Source: Rachycentron canadum (taxonomy: Eukaryota; Chordata; Actinopteri; Carangiformes; Rachycentridae). Taken from it: 64,000 nucleotides of DNA. The notes under the pieces were generated by a model. It had not been told where the DNA came from. It saw nothing but the letters and a program-made list of their open reading frames with translations, and ran no database searches. Where the stretch lies: NCBI GenBank assembly GCA_038496675.1, contig CM076659.1, positions 3,740,967-3,804,966 on the forward strand, written 5' to 3'. Below are positions 38,338 through 49,471 of the stretch, piece after piece (position 1 is the first letter of the stretch; each line of letters begins with the position of its first letter). The translations under genes and the position numbers were made by a program.

Positions 38338-38445
38338 CTAAGGAGTGTTGCGGAAAAAGAGGCTAAACGAGGGGTCGATGACCTTTGTGTTCAATCGGTC
38401 TCCCAACTTCCAGCAAGGTTCATAGGCTCCTGGTCCTGGGGTCTT
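38338..38445 (-). CDS. stpg4: STPG4 last exon
   Basis: 35 codons plus TAG at 38340-38338: KTPGPGAYEPCWKLGDRLNT, then KVIDPSFSLFFRNTP. KTPGPGAY is the cleanest PG repeat of the gene, and the SLFF-N ending is family-typical. Acceptor gttccacag. Confidence 0.9.
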   Translation of the reverse strand, partial: KTPGPGAYEPCWKLGDRLNTKVIDPSFSLFFRNTP

Positions 38446-41400
38446 CTGTGGAACATGAGGATAACAAAAAGTATTTACACAATCTTCTGCTGAAGCTGTT
38501 GTTTATCTACAGTATCCTTGTCTGGCTGCATCCTGTTATGAACAGAGAGTATTCAGAGCCGTCACTTCTTGCTTTTTGCAGTTAAGTATATGGTAGATTT
38601 ACTGCCACAGCCATTATCCATAACTACAAAAGTAAAAACATAATTTGGCAAATTTCTTAGTGATCAAAAACTAAAATCTCTCAAATCTCTGTGGAGAAGT
38701 GTTCAGATCCTTAATTCAGTACTTCAGTTTCCTGTTTTCTTATCAGTCTCTTTAAGCTCTGCACACCTTGATTTAGCAAATCCTCTCAAGCTCCGTCAGA
38801 CTGGATGGGAAGCTGCCATCTTCAGGTCTCTCCACAGATGTTCTGTGGCTTTGAGCCGCTCAAGGACAGTCAGACACTCCAGCGTTGTCTTGGCTGTATG
38901 TTTCGGGTCATTTCCATACTGAAAAGGGAACCGGTGTATTTAGCTACATTCATCCTTCCATTGGCATCTGTAGCATTATGCTATTAGCCAGTGTTTGGAA
39001 GAGTTTGTCTCCTCAGACTAGAGAATCTTTTTCCTCACGAGTCCTTCAAATGCTGCTTCGCAAACTCCAAGCAGACTGTCATATGATATGCCTTTTAGTC
39101 AAAGTGGCTTCCGTCCAGCCGCTCAACAATAAAGGCCTGATTGACGGTGTGTTGCTGAGATGATGGTCCTTCCGGTAAGTTCTTGTATCTCTGCGGAGGA
39201 AGCTCTGTTACAGGGACCTTTGGGTGAGTTTGACTGGACGGCCACTGTTCTCCTGGGTGCCCCAAGCTTTAGAAATGTTTTAAACACGCAGAGGTCTACA
39301 GAGAGGCCCTTGGAATACTTTCTGAAGCCACTTAAATCGTGTGATGTCCCATTTTACTTAAAGGAGTCATTCAAATCATAGTTACCCTGTTTTAAAATCA
39401 CATGAAAATCAATTCTATCGCCATAAGACAATTACATTATTGTGTATCTTTCAATTTTTACTTTCTCATCAACAATTTATCTCACTTTGATCTAATGGCT
39501 GCCAACTAATTGTGCAATGTAGATGTTCACAGATGACGAGTGTGTGTGCAGCTACAGAGGAGCACTGGACTCACTGGGTGCACGTAGTGGAGCCGTGGTA
39601 AAGTGGATTTGAAGCAGGACGTGATGGCTTTTTCAGGTCTGGTCTGGGGATTGTAGTGACATGGAGCAGGTCCCTCCTTCTGAGGTGGTCAGAGACGGGA
39701 GGTATTACAGATACACAGTTTGATTGATTGATCGACTTTTTGAGTGAGCCTCAATATGCTGTCAAGCAGGGCCAGGATATAATCATTACCATCTAACGAG
39801 AGTTTTTCCCTTACGTTTACCTGATTGAAAATGTCAATATGATTAATAATTCATTAATATTCATGTCAATTAATATCAATAATGTGCCTTAGCCATCTGG
39901 AAGAGCTTTACTGTGTAAAGTGGAAGTGCTGTTAGTCACATGCTTAAAGGCTTTGACTAGAAAATGGCTGAAGGACACAGTGACCATAATGAATGGATCG
40001 ACCCAGTGTACAATATAATGAAGACACTGTAGAGATAATAACATTTAAAATAAGACCTCAGATTAAAAAAATCGGCCATGTTGGTGTTTACCCATGTGTA
40101 AATTTAAATTACTTAAGAACTAATATGGCTTGATATGATTTTTGTTTTGTGTATTACTTTTGTTTTTATGTGTAAAAACGTTTTTTGCAGTTTTCCCCCC
40201 ATTTGGATTTTTTTCTCCAACATAATATTTGTTGAAAATGTTAATTAGCAGTAACTTGAACAAGACATTTGGTGATTGGACAGAAACAGAAAGGGGGGGT
40301 TTTAAAACTGAGTTGTACTCACCGTATTTTTTTTTTTTTAATTTGCTTGTTGTCATTCTTGTCCAGTTTGTCCAACATATTTGTTTCCTATATTAAAATT
40401 ATGTTCATTGAAATGTCAGCTAGCAATAGCTTGTAGCAAGTAGCTTATTCAGAGGCTCAGAGTCAATGGTCGCACACAGAAACAGCTTTGATAGGGGTCT
40501 AGACTTTAATTGGCTGTGTGAGCTTGAATTATTACCCAAGGACAGAACATGGACTTTAATTTTTATACCACCTGAACTCAAATGACTTTTCTGTGCTCAT
40601 GAAAACTCTATTGTTATATCATGCTGATGCTCCAGCCATCTGAGGGATGATCAGTATACACCAGACCTATTTCAGGGTCTCATACCAATATTTTAAAGAC
40701 CAATGTCACATCATCTCACTCATGACTCATGACTTTATGCCAGTAGATCTGTTGATTAGGTATGTTAAGGTTAGTCTCTGTCAAAAGTCAGTCTCTCTCT
40801 CTCCCTCGCTCTCTCTCCTTGCCTTTCACTTCTCCTTTTCTCTTACCCACTAACACACATACTGGTCATCACCAGTGGCATGCCATGCAGAAATAGCATC
40901 ACCCCCCTCCACCCTCCTTCTCAGACATAAAACTGTCTCCCTGTCCCTGAACACAGGACTAGCCTTTCATTTTCAGCCGCTCTCTGATTCTGACAGAGGA
41001 AGACTGGAAGGTGTCTTTTCCTCTCCTCCACTCCCTAGAGGAGGCACCGCAACCATTACAGGCCATTTGAATCCAGTTCCCAGTTCACTTGATCCGATGC
41101 GCCTGGCTGATGCTCCCAGAGGCGCTAATGCAGGTGTATTTCACAGCAGTGAAACTCTTTTTTGGATATGTGTGTAAGTGTGTTTGAGCCAAAGCTCCTG
41201 GCCTAATTTCCCACAGTGGCACAGCACGTTAGAAATGTGGCACTTGCTGCGAGTGTCTGTGAAACTTTTAAACTTTGACCTGTTTTTGATTGGTGCATCC
41301 AAATCCTCGCTGTAGTCCTCGAATAAACAGAAAACTATTTTTTTCTCTAAACTGACATGAGCTGAAATGCTTCTTGATTTGGAAAATAACAATGAGGCTG

Positions 41401-44400
41401 TTTTAGTTTTCTCCATATTGATATAAATATTGTAATAATTTTTTTTTTCTCCAGGAAAAAGGCACTTGCAGGTTATGTTCAGTAACACAGCTCCATATTA
41501 GCACTAAACACAGGACAAACCTTATTTTTTTTCTCTAAAATGACACGAGGTGAAAAAACGATTTTCTTCAGTTTCTTGATTTGGAAAATAACAAGATACG
41601 TATATATATATATATATATATTAAAAAAAGCACATTGGAGTGTGCTAATACTAATGTCAGTATGCATTTTCACAATGGCTATACAACATTTTATTTTATT
41701 AGCATGCTAACATAGCTCCAAATTCACACTAATTACTGGACAAACCTTTTTTTTCTTTAAAATGGCATGACATGAAGTTAAAATATAAAGATATTATTGG
41801 CAAAAAAAATTATTTGTGAATTAGATTGAGGCTGTTTTCCTCCATAAACATTGTTTTTTTTCCCCAGCTACAGCTACACTAGTGGCTTTGTGAGGCTGGA
41901 GCACACTAATGCTAATGTTAGCATGCTAACATGATTGCTATGTCAATGCTGACAATGCCAATGCAATGCTATCTTAACAGGTATAATGTTTACCATGCCC
42001 TATTTATGTTACTTTCACTCGTGTTAGCATGCTAACACATCTCCAAATTAACATTATTACTGGACAAAAATAATTTTTTAAAGTCAATACAGCTCATCCA
42101 TGATCTGTCTGTATTAAATATCATGTTAAATAACTGGATATTTCACTTAAAACTACAAATGTCAACCTCATGTTGGTGTTTTAGGTAAAACATTTTATGG
42201 CAAACCATCAAATAGTTGTCAAGATATGTTACTAAATAACAAAAATGTCACCCTCATGAGTAAAGGTCAATCACCAAAGTCACAATCACAATTGGTTGAA
42301 ATTCATCCTCTGGGGACTCTGAATGTTTGTACTGATTCTTTAATATTGTTCATTGAGCCTCGAAACAGCATGAAAAATCAAAACTACAGCAGGTGCAACA
42401 ATCAGCAAGTTCCTATGCAGTCTGAATCACATTTGTGCAATAAGGAGTAGGATTTCTATTCATATGAAAATATATGGGATTATGATTTTAATTCAAACAG
42501 ACCTTATTCTTAAGGGAGGATTTGTTCCTTCTGAGCAGCACGTGCAGCTGATGTTGCAAAAAAGCACGACATGTAAATCTAGGACACACTGTGGCCCCAG
42601 GACCGAGAAATTAAGTTAAACACACACACACATATATATGTAAGTAATGCTTTTGTTGTGTTCCCAAACATCTCCAGCTCAGTGGAGGCTTCTTCTTCTT
42701 TTTTTCAAATGTGTGGAAATCAATTTCATTTTACTCTCCATGTTTAGAGAAATCTGAAATTCCTGTGTCCCACTTTAGTGTGAACCCAGAGCTCCCAGTG
42801 TAAACCATTAAGATCCACTAATGTCTGTCCAGCTGTTTATATGATCGGCACTTTCTGTTAACTTCACAGGGGGATTTGTGTAGCTGCTTAACCTTTGACA
42901 ATCAACTTGTCCTAGAGTCGCTATGACACCACTAACAGCAGAAAACTGCTCCCATCTCTGCAGTAATAACACCCTCGGGATTTCTTAGCGCCTTTCCCTC
43001 TCTGTCAACACTCAGCACCTGCCAGCATGGCTCAAGTATCCATCAGCTACCAGCATGGACACGCGGGTTAGGCTGCAACACTCAATGTGCAATATGAACC
43101 AAAGCTGACTGGTCAGCCAGAACAGCACCATAACAGGCCCTCGAACGGGTCAAATGGTACAATCAGCCCGGGAATCAGTTTTCTTTAGTCATAACTAGCT
43201 CATGCACACATCAGGCCAGCTCTTGTAATCAAAAACCTATTGTAAGTGTATTGTAATGAAGCCTTTCTGTGGGCAATGGAAAGAAATGAATGGACCTAAT
43301 AACTTGTCTTGGTGACCAGATACTTACAGGCGGAAAGCTGATCCGTTGTACAGTCGACCGAAACATTACATGCCTGCAAGGAGAGAAGAGAGAGGAGGGT
43401 TGTCAAAAAGAAAAACAAAGAAGAAGGAGAGGAGAACAGTGCGTGAGTGATCATAGGAAGAGAAAGGTGAAAGAGCAGGTTGGTGATTGGAAGGACTCGG
43501 CGATCAAGGCGTGATTCATGAGTCGTCTGCTCTGCTGTGATCTCGGCGTTAAAGCGAGGCCGTCTGTCTGTCGAGAGCTTACTTGCAGGGAATCTTCGGC
43601 ACAGGTTTCGGTGTCACATCGTAGTCGCACGGCGAAGTGTTTATATGCTGGCACCGGAAAATAAAGATAAAGAGGTGTTAGAATATAGATGACAGTACCA
43701 CCATGGGTACAATTTTTCTTTTTCCGATACATCTCAATACAGTATTTACTGTGATCAAACTATTAAAGCAACAATTAATAAATACTGCTGAGATAAACTA
43801 GACCTGTTCAATCTAAGGAATACTAAAGATGCTAAATGATTTCATTGACATTTGATCAGTTGCACCAGCCAGCAGGAGGAGCGATCTGAATCCCACCTTG
43901 TCTCTGAGCCCAAGGGTGACGATGTCGGGCCGTGGACAGTTTTTGAAAGAGTATGACGCCTGGTGCATCAGGACCTCCTGGGTCGAGTCGGTGTATTCAT
44001 ACGCCCCAGGAAGCAGTAGTTCCCCGTTACGTGCCCCCAGAGTCTGTGCTTTTCTGCCCACGCCTTTAAACCCGTACGTCTTCCTCACAGGGTTAAGATC
44101 AGCCTCCTCGATGAAGTCTCGAATGTGGTAGAAACCAGGGACGGGCGTGTCCTGGAAGGAGGAAAGGTTTGGGGACAACGTTGCCAGTTGCAGTGGCAGT
44201 AAGTTCATGGAGATGTTAGCGTGTTGCAGGAATCACTGGATCATTGTCTGCGTGAGCCAAATGCAGATCAGACAACTGGAGCACTGGCTCAGACTGATTT
44301 TATATACTTAACCTTCAACCTTTAAGCTCATATGTGTTACATAATAAATGTGCTACACACATCGAGCTGCTGTTTGCTGTATTGAATACATTACTAGAAA

Positions 44401-45949
44401 GAAGAAGCCAGCTGATTAACAATGGAGCCTGAGAGCTGGACTCGCATTAAGATAAACTGATAATTAATTAGGTCTATGTGTTATTACGATGAATGCACTG
44501 TGAGGCACTTAGAGACTGGACTCAGTGTGGTCTAAGTGTTTGGATTTATTTCTGGCAGACAGCAGACTTTAGAAAGTGCTGTGTAATAAAAGCCAGTAAT
44601 TGAAAACTATACACGTCACAGGAACAATCACATGTTTACGAGGCTCTGCTGTGTTTTTATTACACTAAACTCAAAGCTATTGGAAGTTACCTGAAGGCAG
44701 ATACAGTGATACTTACTGGCCACTTTATTAGGTACATGGTTGTTGGTGCCAGACAGGCTGGTCTGAGTATTTCAGAAACTGCTGATCTACTGGGATTTTC
44801 ACCCACGACCATCTCTAGGGTCCGAAAAAGAGAAAAATATCCAGAGATATCACCCAATTGTCTGGGTGAAAATGCCTTGTTGATGCCAGAGGTCAGAGGA
44901 GAACGGCCAGACTGGTTTGCGCTGTTAGAAAGGCAACAGTAACTCAAAAAACCACGTATTAAGAAGAGCACCTCTGACGTTGAACCTTCAAGCAGATGAA
45001 AGAAGCAAGAGACTCTTGTCAGATAAGAACAAGAAACTGAGGCTACATTTGGTATGCGCTCACCAAAACTGGACAATAGTAGATAGAAGAAGAACGTTGC
45101 CTGGTCTGAGTCTTGATTTCTGCTGCGACATTCGGATGGTGGGGTCAGGATTTGGCATAAACACCATGAAAGCCTGGATCCTGGGATGCATCGATTAAAT
45201 GCCACAGCCGACCTGAGTGTTGTTGCTGACCACGTCCACCCATTTATGACCACAGTGACCCCACCTTCTGATGGCTACTTCCAGCAGGATAACGCACCGT
45301 GTCACAAAGCTCAAATCATCTCAAACTGGTTTCTCGAACATGACAATGAGTTCACTGGACTTAAAAGGCCTCCACAGTCACCAGGTCTCAGTCGAATCCA
45401 GCACCTTTGGGATGTGGTAAAATGGGAGATTGACGTCATGGATGTGCAGCCGAATCTGCAGCAACTGTTTTGATGCTATCGTGTCAATATGGAGCAAAAT
45501 CTATGACGAATGTTTCCAGCACCTTGCTGAATCTATGCCACGAAGAACTGAGGCAGCTCTGAAGACGAACGGAGGTCCAACCTGGTACTAACAAGGTGTA
45601 CCTAATAAAGTGGCCAGTGAGCGTCCGAGCTAATGACTCAGGTCAAACTGTCAAAGCAGTGACGCGTGTTTGGGCCTGATCAGAAGCTGATGTCGTGATG
45701 ACAGGTCATGAGACCAGACTTCAGCGTGACACCTACTTTCAACGTTCCCATCCACCAGCTCCCACGACCCCATGGGTCCGCTTTGTCTTCACCCTGCAGA
45801 TAAGGACAGGACACGAGCCTCAGCACAGACAGCTTCGGTTTGCTCTGCCAACAATGTGTTGATGCATCTGTTGTGTTTTACCAGTTCTTCTTCTCTTTAA
45901 AGACGCAGTAGGTCCTTACCTTATCTGCTCTGTTACCACCCCGCGACAT
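38338..45949 (-). CDS. stpg4: STPG4, complete (7 exons, about 221 aa)
   Basis: Sperm-tail PG-rich repeat-containing protein 4 (mammalian GSE / C2orf61), a germ-cell protein linked in mouse to paternal DNA demethylation in the zygote (established knowledge). Exons in coding order: 45949-45920, 45793-45737, 44151-43897, 43647-43583, 43373-43328, 39679-39575, 38445-38338. All phases agree. PG-rich units seen: DTPVPGFYHIRDFIEEADLN, LLLPGAYEY, NTSPCDYDVTPKPVPK, EGPAPCHYN and KTPGPGAYEP. The human protein is about 248 aa, so this one is complete but compact. The start ATG 45949-45947 is chosen because its short exon is in phase with exon 2 and has a good donor; a further upstream start in the same open frame is possible. 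It is convergent with TTC7A and tail-to-head with calmodulin, as in human. Confidence 0.9.
38695..39320 (-). mobile_element. Tc1-like transposon relic, - orientation
   Basis: Reverse-complement landmarks of the same family as 20060-21470: 'ctctccacagatgttctgtg', 'gttgtcttggctgtatgttt', 'cagactagagaatctttttc', 'gcaaactccaagcagactgt', 'gtggcttccgtccagccgct' and 'aataaaggcctgattgacgg'. It lies inside the STPG4 intron between exons 6 and 7. It is internally deleted, with no intact transposase. Confidence 0.8.
39575..39679 (-). CDS. stpg4: STPG4 exon 6
   Basis: 35 codons, phase 0 to 0: KEGPAPCHYNPQTRPEKAIT, then SCFKSTLPRLHYVHP. It corresponds to the EGPGPGHYN repeat and the SCFQSRVPR block. Donor GTGAGT. 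Confidence 0.88.
41335..42090. repeat. Degenerate local tandem duplication
   Basis: The block 'ctccaaattaacactaattactggacaaac' recurs with changes near 41490, 41716 and 42032. 'tttttctctaaaatgacatgag' recurs near 41341, 41526 and 41752, each with nearby 'gcatgctaacat'. The repeat period is about 190-320 bp. It lies in the STPG4 intron 39680-43327. Confidence 0.65.
41880..42345 (+). repeat. Dispersed teleost repeat
   Basis: 'gctaatgttagcatgctaac', 'ccatcaaatagttgtcaaga' and 'catcctctggggactctgaa' match the family copy at 15236-15510. It overlaps the end of the local tandem array. Confidence 0.6.
43328..43373 (-). CDS. stpg4: STPG4 exon 5
   Basis: 46 nt, phase 2 to 0: (K)HVMFRSTVQRISFPP. FRSTVQR is identical to the mammalian protein. 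Acceptor ctccttgcag, donor GTAAGT. Confidence 0.85.
43583..43647 (-). CDS. stpg4: STPG4 exon 4
   Basis: 65 nt, phase 0 to 2: HINTSPCDYDVTPKPVPKIP. It matches the SPGQYNV-PAPVPK repeat of mammalian STPG4, with Cys in place of the repeat Gly. Donor GTAAGC. Confidence 0.85.
43897..44151 (-). CDS. stpg4: STPG4 exon 3
   Basis: 85 codons, phase 0 to 0: DTPVPGFYHIRDFIEEADLN, then TYGFKGVGRKAQ, then ASYSFKNCPRPDIVTLGLRD-K. It holds the first PG-rich repeats and the most conserved block. Acceptor ctccttccag, donor GTGGGA. Confidence 0.93.
44706..45473 (+). pseudogene. Broken Tc1 transposase
   Basis: Open pieces at 44706-44942, 44980-45198 and 45186-45473 fall in two frames and together cover most of a Tc1 transposase, with the first catalytic Asp region scrambled. 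A decayed copy, not a host gene. Confidence 0.8.
44714..45619 (+). mobile_element. Tc1/mariner element with both inverted ends
   Basis: 21-bp perfect terminal inverted repeats: 44715-44735 (begins ACTGGCCACTTTATTAGG) and 45598-45618. Between them are transposase pieces in two frames: an HTH region (SISETADLLGFSPTTISRVR, about 44770-44830), a short middle piece, and YFQQDNAPCHKA with the second catalytic Asp (about 45280). The third acidic position is altered (RIQHLWDV where the family has IEHLWD). Frame changes and stops make it non-autonomous. It sits in the STPG4 intron between exons 2 and 3. A TA is seen at the left end and TG where the right TA should be. Confidence 0.88.
45737..45793 (-). 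CDS. stpg4: STPG4 exon 2
   Basis: 57 nt, phase 0 to 0: GEDKADPWGRGSWWMGTLK. The WW motif just before DTPVPG is shared with the mammalian protein. Acceptor ttatctgcag, donor GTAGGT. Confidence 0.85.
45920..45949 (-). CDS. stpg4: STPG4 exon 1 (coding part)
   Basis: MSRGGNRADK, donor GTAAGG, phase 0. The frame stays open some way upstream of this ATG, so the true start or an upstream splice is uncertain. Confidence 0.6.
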
Positions 45950-48136
45950 TTCACCGGCTTTAGAGACGGCCTTGTTTTTCCATGCGTTTGTATCCTGCAC
46001 TGTTCGCGTTGTCGTTCAATATCTGCTTGACTGGAGATCCAGTGACACCTGACCACCATTAAAACTCTGACTGTTACTATAGCAGCGACTCCACTATTGA
46101 TCAATTTTTCAACAAGCTGGCCTGGTTGAAGGCTAAATTTAGACTCACCTACCAGTTTGACTGAGAGTGAGAGACAATGAAAAACCAGCACCATGTACAT
46201 ACTGCACATGCTGCACATACTTTCCTCATTATCTACCATCGTGTGATATTTGGAGGGAGAATGTTGATTTGAAATGTACAGATCAACAAAGATCATTAAG
46301 GTGCAAAGAGGACAAAACAGGAAAACCTGTGTCCTTCTTCTCAAAGTCTGGAGGTGAAAAGGTGCTTCATAAGTAATAAAATGAGGAATAATTAAATTAT
46401 GCACCTTTTCCAACACTGTCTTTATGTATTTTAGAGCAATTTAACACTTCACGTGTGATGGTGCAAACACATCCCTGTAGAATAAACATCAAATATGGAA
46501 AAGATTTTTTTCTTGATTTAATTGAATTTAAAAAGTAAAAACAAAACAAGTCTGAATATTTTAAATATTTCACGCTACGTGTAATGAATTTAAAATAGCA
46601 TTTTTATATTAAAATATGTTAAAAAAAAAAAAATTTCACCTTTACATATCTGTACATATAATACAACCACCAGAACATAATACTCCCACCCTCACCCCTG
46701 AGAATCATGCATGCCTCCCCGAACCCACCCACCTGTGGTGTGAAAATGAAGCAGAATACAAAAATCAACACACAAATACATTAAAAACAATCACAGAGAG
46801 AGAAAAAATAAGTATAATCATAAAGAAGCAACATATATGTAAACTAAATAGTACATTTTATTACGCATACACACTTAATATAATACAAAGGTGTTGGCTG
46901 AGGATCATGTTAGTTTGAATTGATACCCGTTAACACACGTTCCCGTCCAGGTGAGCTGCCGGGGGCCACTCAGGTCATCTCCAGGTGTTTCCATGATATG
47001 AGATGAATCAGTTTTCCCTGGAGAACATATGAAGGAGCCTCAGATGTTGTAAAAGATTGATTTCCTCCCCCTGGTAACATATGTAATCTTAGATAACTCC
47101 AAAATCCATTTACCCATCCTCGGCCTTAAACGCCTCCTCCCGTGTTACTGCAGTGACTCTGTTGACCAACAACATTTCGACCTATTTCTAATAATACCCC
47201 CCCCCTGTTTCCTTCTTATGTTGATGTCGGGTGGGTTTATACCCAACAACAGAACAGTATTGATCATTCACTTCCTGAATGCTGTTGTTTATTCTGACTA
47301 AACCATGACTTTGTGGATGAAGTTTATTTTTCCTCTAGCGGCTGAGCAGTGATGTCAGGTACAAACACACACAGACTCCCTCTCTCTCAGTGCGGCAGAA
47401 TTAAAGACCATCATCTGAAGTGAAAATCTCGCTCTGGGAGCAAAAGCGCCAAATTCAGCCCGGTTGCTAGGTGACGCGAAACGCACGGTTCAAAGGAACC
47501 AAGAATTCATGTTCACGCCACTTGTCAAGGAAGTCTGGTGAGACCGGAGAGCACGTGAGGAGAAATAACACAAAGAGAAAACACACAGGCAGCAGAGGAG
47601 CCGTTGTGTGATTGACAGTGTGTCTTTTCATGGAGGAGCCTGATGCACGTTCAGGCGTCTCTCCACCGGACGGTTGGTGTTAGCATTTTATGTGCTGCGT
47701 TATTGGCAGTTTTGTTTTTCTTTTCTTGTGATAATTGGTTTTGACGGGATGAGCCACTCGTGTCATCGATTCACACCTGAAATTGCCGCAGGTTGCCGTC
47801 GTGTTCCTTTTAGCTCCGTCTTCAAACTAAAGCTGCTTTGTGCAGAATCTGTAAAAAGAGTTAATCACCTCATTTACAGCTTCACAAAGTGGGGGGGGGG
47901 GGGGGGGGAAATAGACCAGGTTTATTGTAAATAAATCCATTTACATCATAGTCCTTCATGAAACGTGGATTTTGTAACGTTGTAGACATGACTGACTGAG
48001 CCTGGACCTACTTGTTTTAGAGGATTTTAAAATTTCTAAAGTGTTAATCCAACTACAACACAAGATAAAGGGAACGACTTATTAACAGCTAACATAAAAG
48101 TCACACTGGAGGCCGAGCAGAGGTCCACAATAGAGC
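45950..48136. other. STPG4 upstream region
   Basis: No coding exon supported. Contains AT-rich sequence at 46380-46900, a more CpG-containing stretch at 47340-47850 with an RFX X-box, and a G18 run at 47891-47908. Confidence 0.5.
47463..47475. promoter_or_regulatory. RFX X-box-like site upstream of STPG4
   Basis: GTTGCTAGGTGAC fits RYYNYY-N-RRNRAC, the site bound by RFX factors that drive ciliary and spermiogenesis genes. It lies 1.5 kb upstream of the STPG4 start, in a CpG-containing stretch. Confidence 0.35.
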
Positions 48137-48142
48137 TTTATT
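48137..48142 (-). terminator. Calmodulin distal poly(A) signal candidate
   Basis: AATAAA on the - strand about 1.3 kb after the stop. A nearer AATAAA is at 48803-48798. Vertebrate calmodulin genes commonly use alternative poly(A) sites (established knowledge), so both may be used. Confidence 0.45.
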
Positions 48143-48634
48143 TTGTCATTCATCAAAATAACAAACTCAGTATCTCTGCAAGCTACTGTAACAAACTCAA
48201 TAATCCAAAATTAAAAGAAAAAAAAAAGAAACAGGTACACCTCTATTTACACCATGGTTTCTGATGTACACTCAATCACTCGCTCGCTCCTTGTGATTGG
48301 GGGCAAATGCCAAGTAAGACATGAGGCAGTCAGCTTCTACATGGTGCTGTGCCGACAGCAGCAAACAACACACGGCCTGTATAAGTCAGAAGGGGAGCTG
48401 GACAGAACAAGGCTAAGCTAATGTTAAGTACCATTGTGTGCACTTCACAATAGAGGCCTTTGATCCCACTCAGTGCTTTTATAGAAATGACAATACAGAT
48501 TTGATCTGAGTTTTTCTGAACATTAAGAGGCATTGGCTGATGCTCCTCAGTGCTTTTGGGAAATTAACAGAGGGACACTTTAAATTTAGATGGTAAACAT
48601 TTCATGTATATTCTAAACAAGGGAGGAAGAAAAA

Positions 48635-48925
48635 CAAAAAAAAAAAAAAAAAAGAAAAAAGAAAAGAAAAAAAAATCCTATCAAAAACGGAGCATCCTGT
48701 CCTCAATACAAAAGCGGGAATTATTACAGGGTTTACAAACTCAAGGATCCATTAACTGAGAAAACAAGACAATTTTCATATCCGGGTAGATTGTAAATTT
48801 TATTGGAAAACAAAAATATACAACTTGGAATGAATTATTTGAGGCATGACCAGAGGCCATTTAAAAAAAAAAAAAAAAGAAAGAAAAAAAAGAAAAAAGG
48901 GAAAAAAAAAAAGAAAAAAGTTGTG
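48635..48925. repeat. A-rich low-complexity stretches in the calmodulin 3' UTR
   Basis: Two A/AG-rich runs on the + strand (about 48635-48676 and 48861-48920), U-rich in the calmodulin transcript. They give only lysine- or phenylalanine-rich chance frames. Confidence 0.7.
48798..48803 (-). terminator. Calmodulin proximal poly(A) signal candidate
   Basis: AATAAA on the - strand about 640 nt after the stop codon. Confidence 0.45.
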
Positions 48926-49442
48926 AGTAAAACATTAAAAAGCATAAGATTAGTCGTTTTCTGGTATATAGAACAGCAGATACAAAAAGAGTTTGTACGA
49001 GTACCTAGGAGATACACCCGTGTCATTTTTTTTGCAGTAGTGCAATGCTGAGATTTCCATATATACTTTGTCCGTAGTCCATGCAGAGTTTAAACTCCTC
49101 TACATTGTTTCCATGCCAACAGTGTTGCCAAGTGACAACCAGCCGACAGGTTTCCAATGTCGCCATGCGTGGAGGGCCCCGAGCACACAAGACAGGAAGA
49201 TTCGAAGTTCTCCGGCTCCCAGGGGCCTCCACGGGCATCTGGTTGTATGACCGTTCCGTCACTCCAAAACACCATGACAGCAAAAGAAAGGGACATGGGG
49301 ACAAGAGCCTATGCAGTTTACATGCAGTTCCTTTGGACAGCAGAAGGGGGCAGGGACAAAGGGGGGGCTATTAAGATTTTACAGATAAATTACACAAAGA
49401 AAAAAAGGCAAATTATTTATATACGAAATCTGTACAAGGCCT

Positions 49443-49471
49443 TCACTTCGCCGTCATCATTTGTACGAACT
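49443..49471 (-). CDS. calm2: calm2 exon 6 (C-terminus)
   Basis: EFVQMMTAK followed by TGA at 49445-49443, then the 3' UTR. Acceptor ctttcctgcag. Confidence 0.98.

Noticed and set aside
44687..45253. 188-codon - strand frame
   Set aside because: It is the antisense of the Tc1 transposase, with no domain of its own.
45916..46416. 166-codon - strand frame overlapping STPG4 exon 1
   Set aside because: It uses a different frame from the spliced STPG4 protein, contains no known domain and reads as low-quality chance sequence.
47630..47683. + strand ATG frame MEEPDARSGVSPPDGWC in the CpG-containing stretch, possible first exon of another gene
   Set aside because: Only 17 codons, poor donor, and no downstream + strand exon was recognised.
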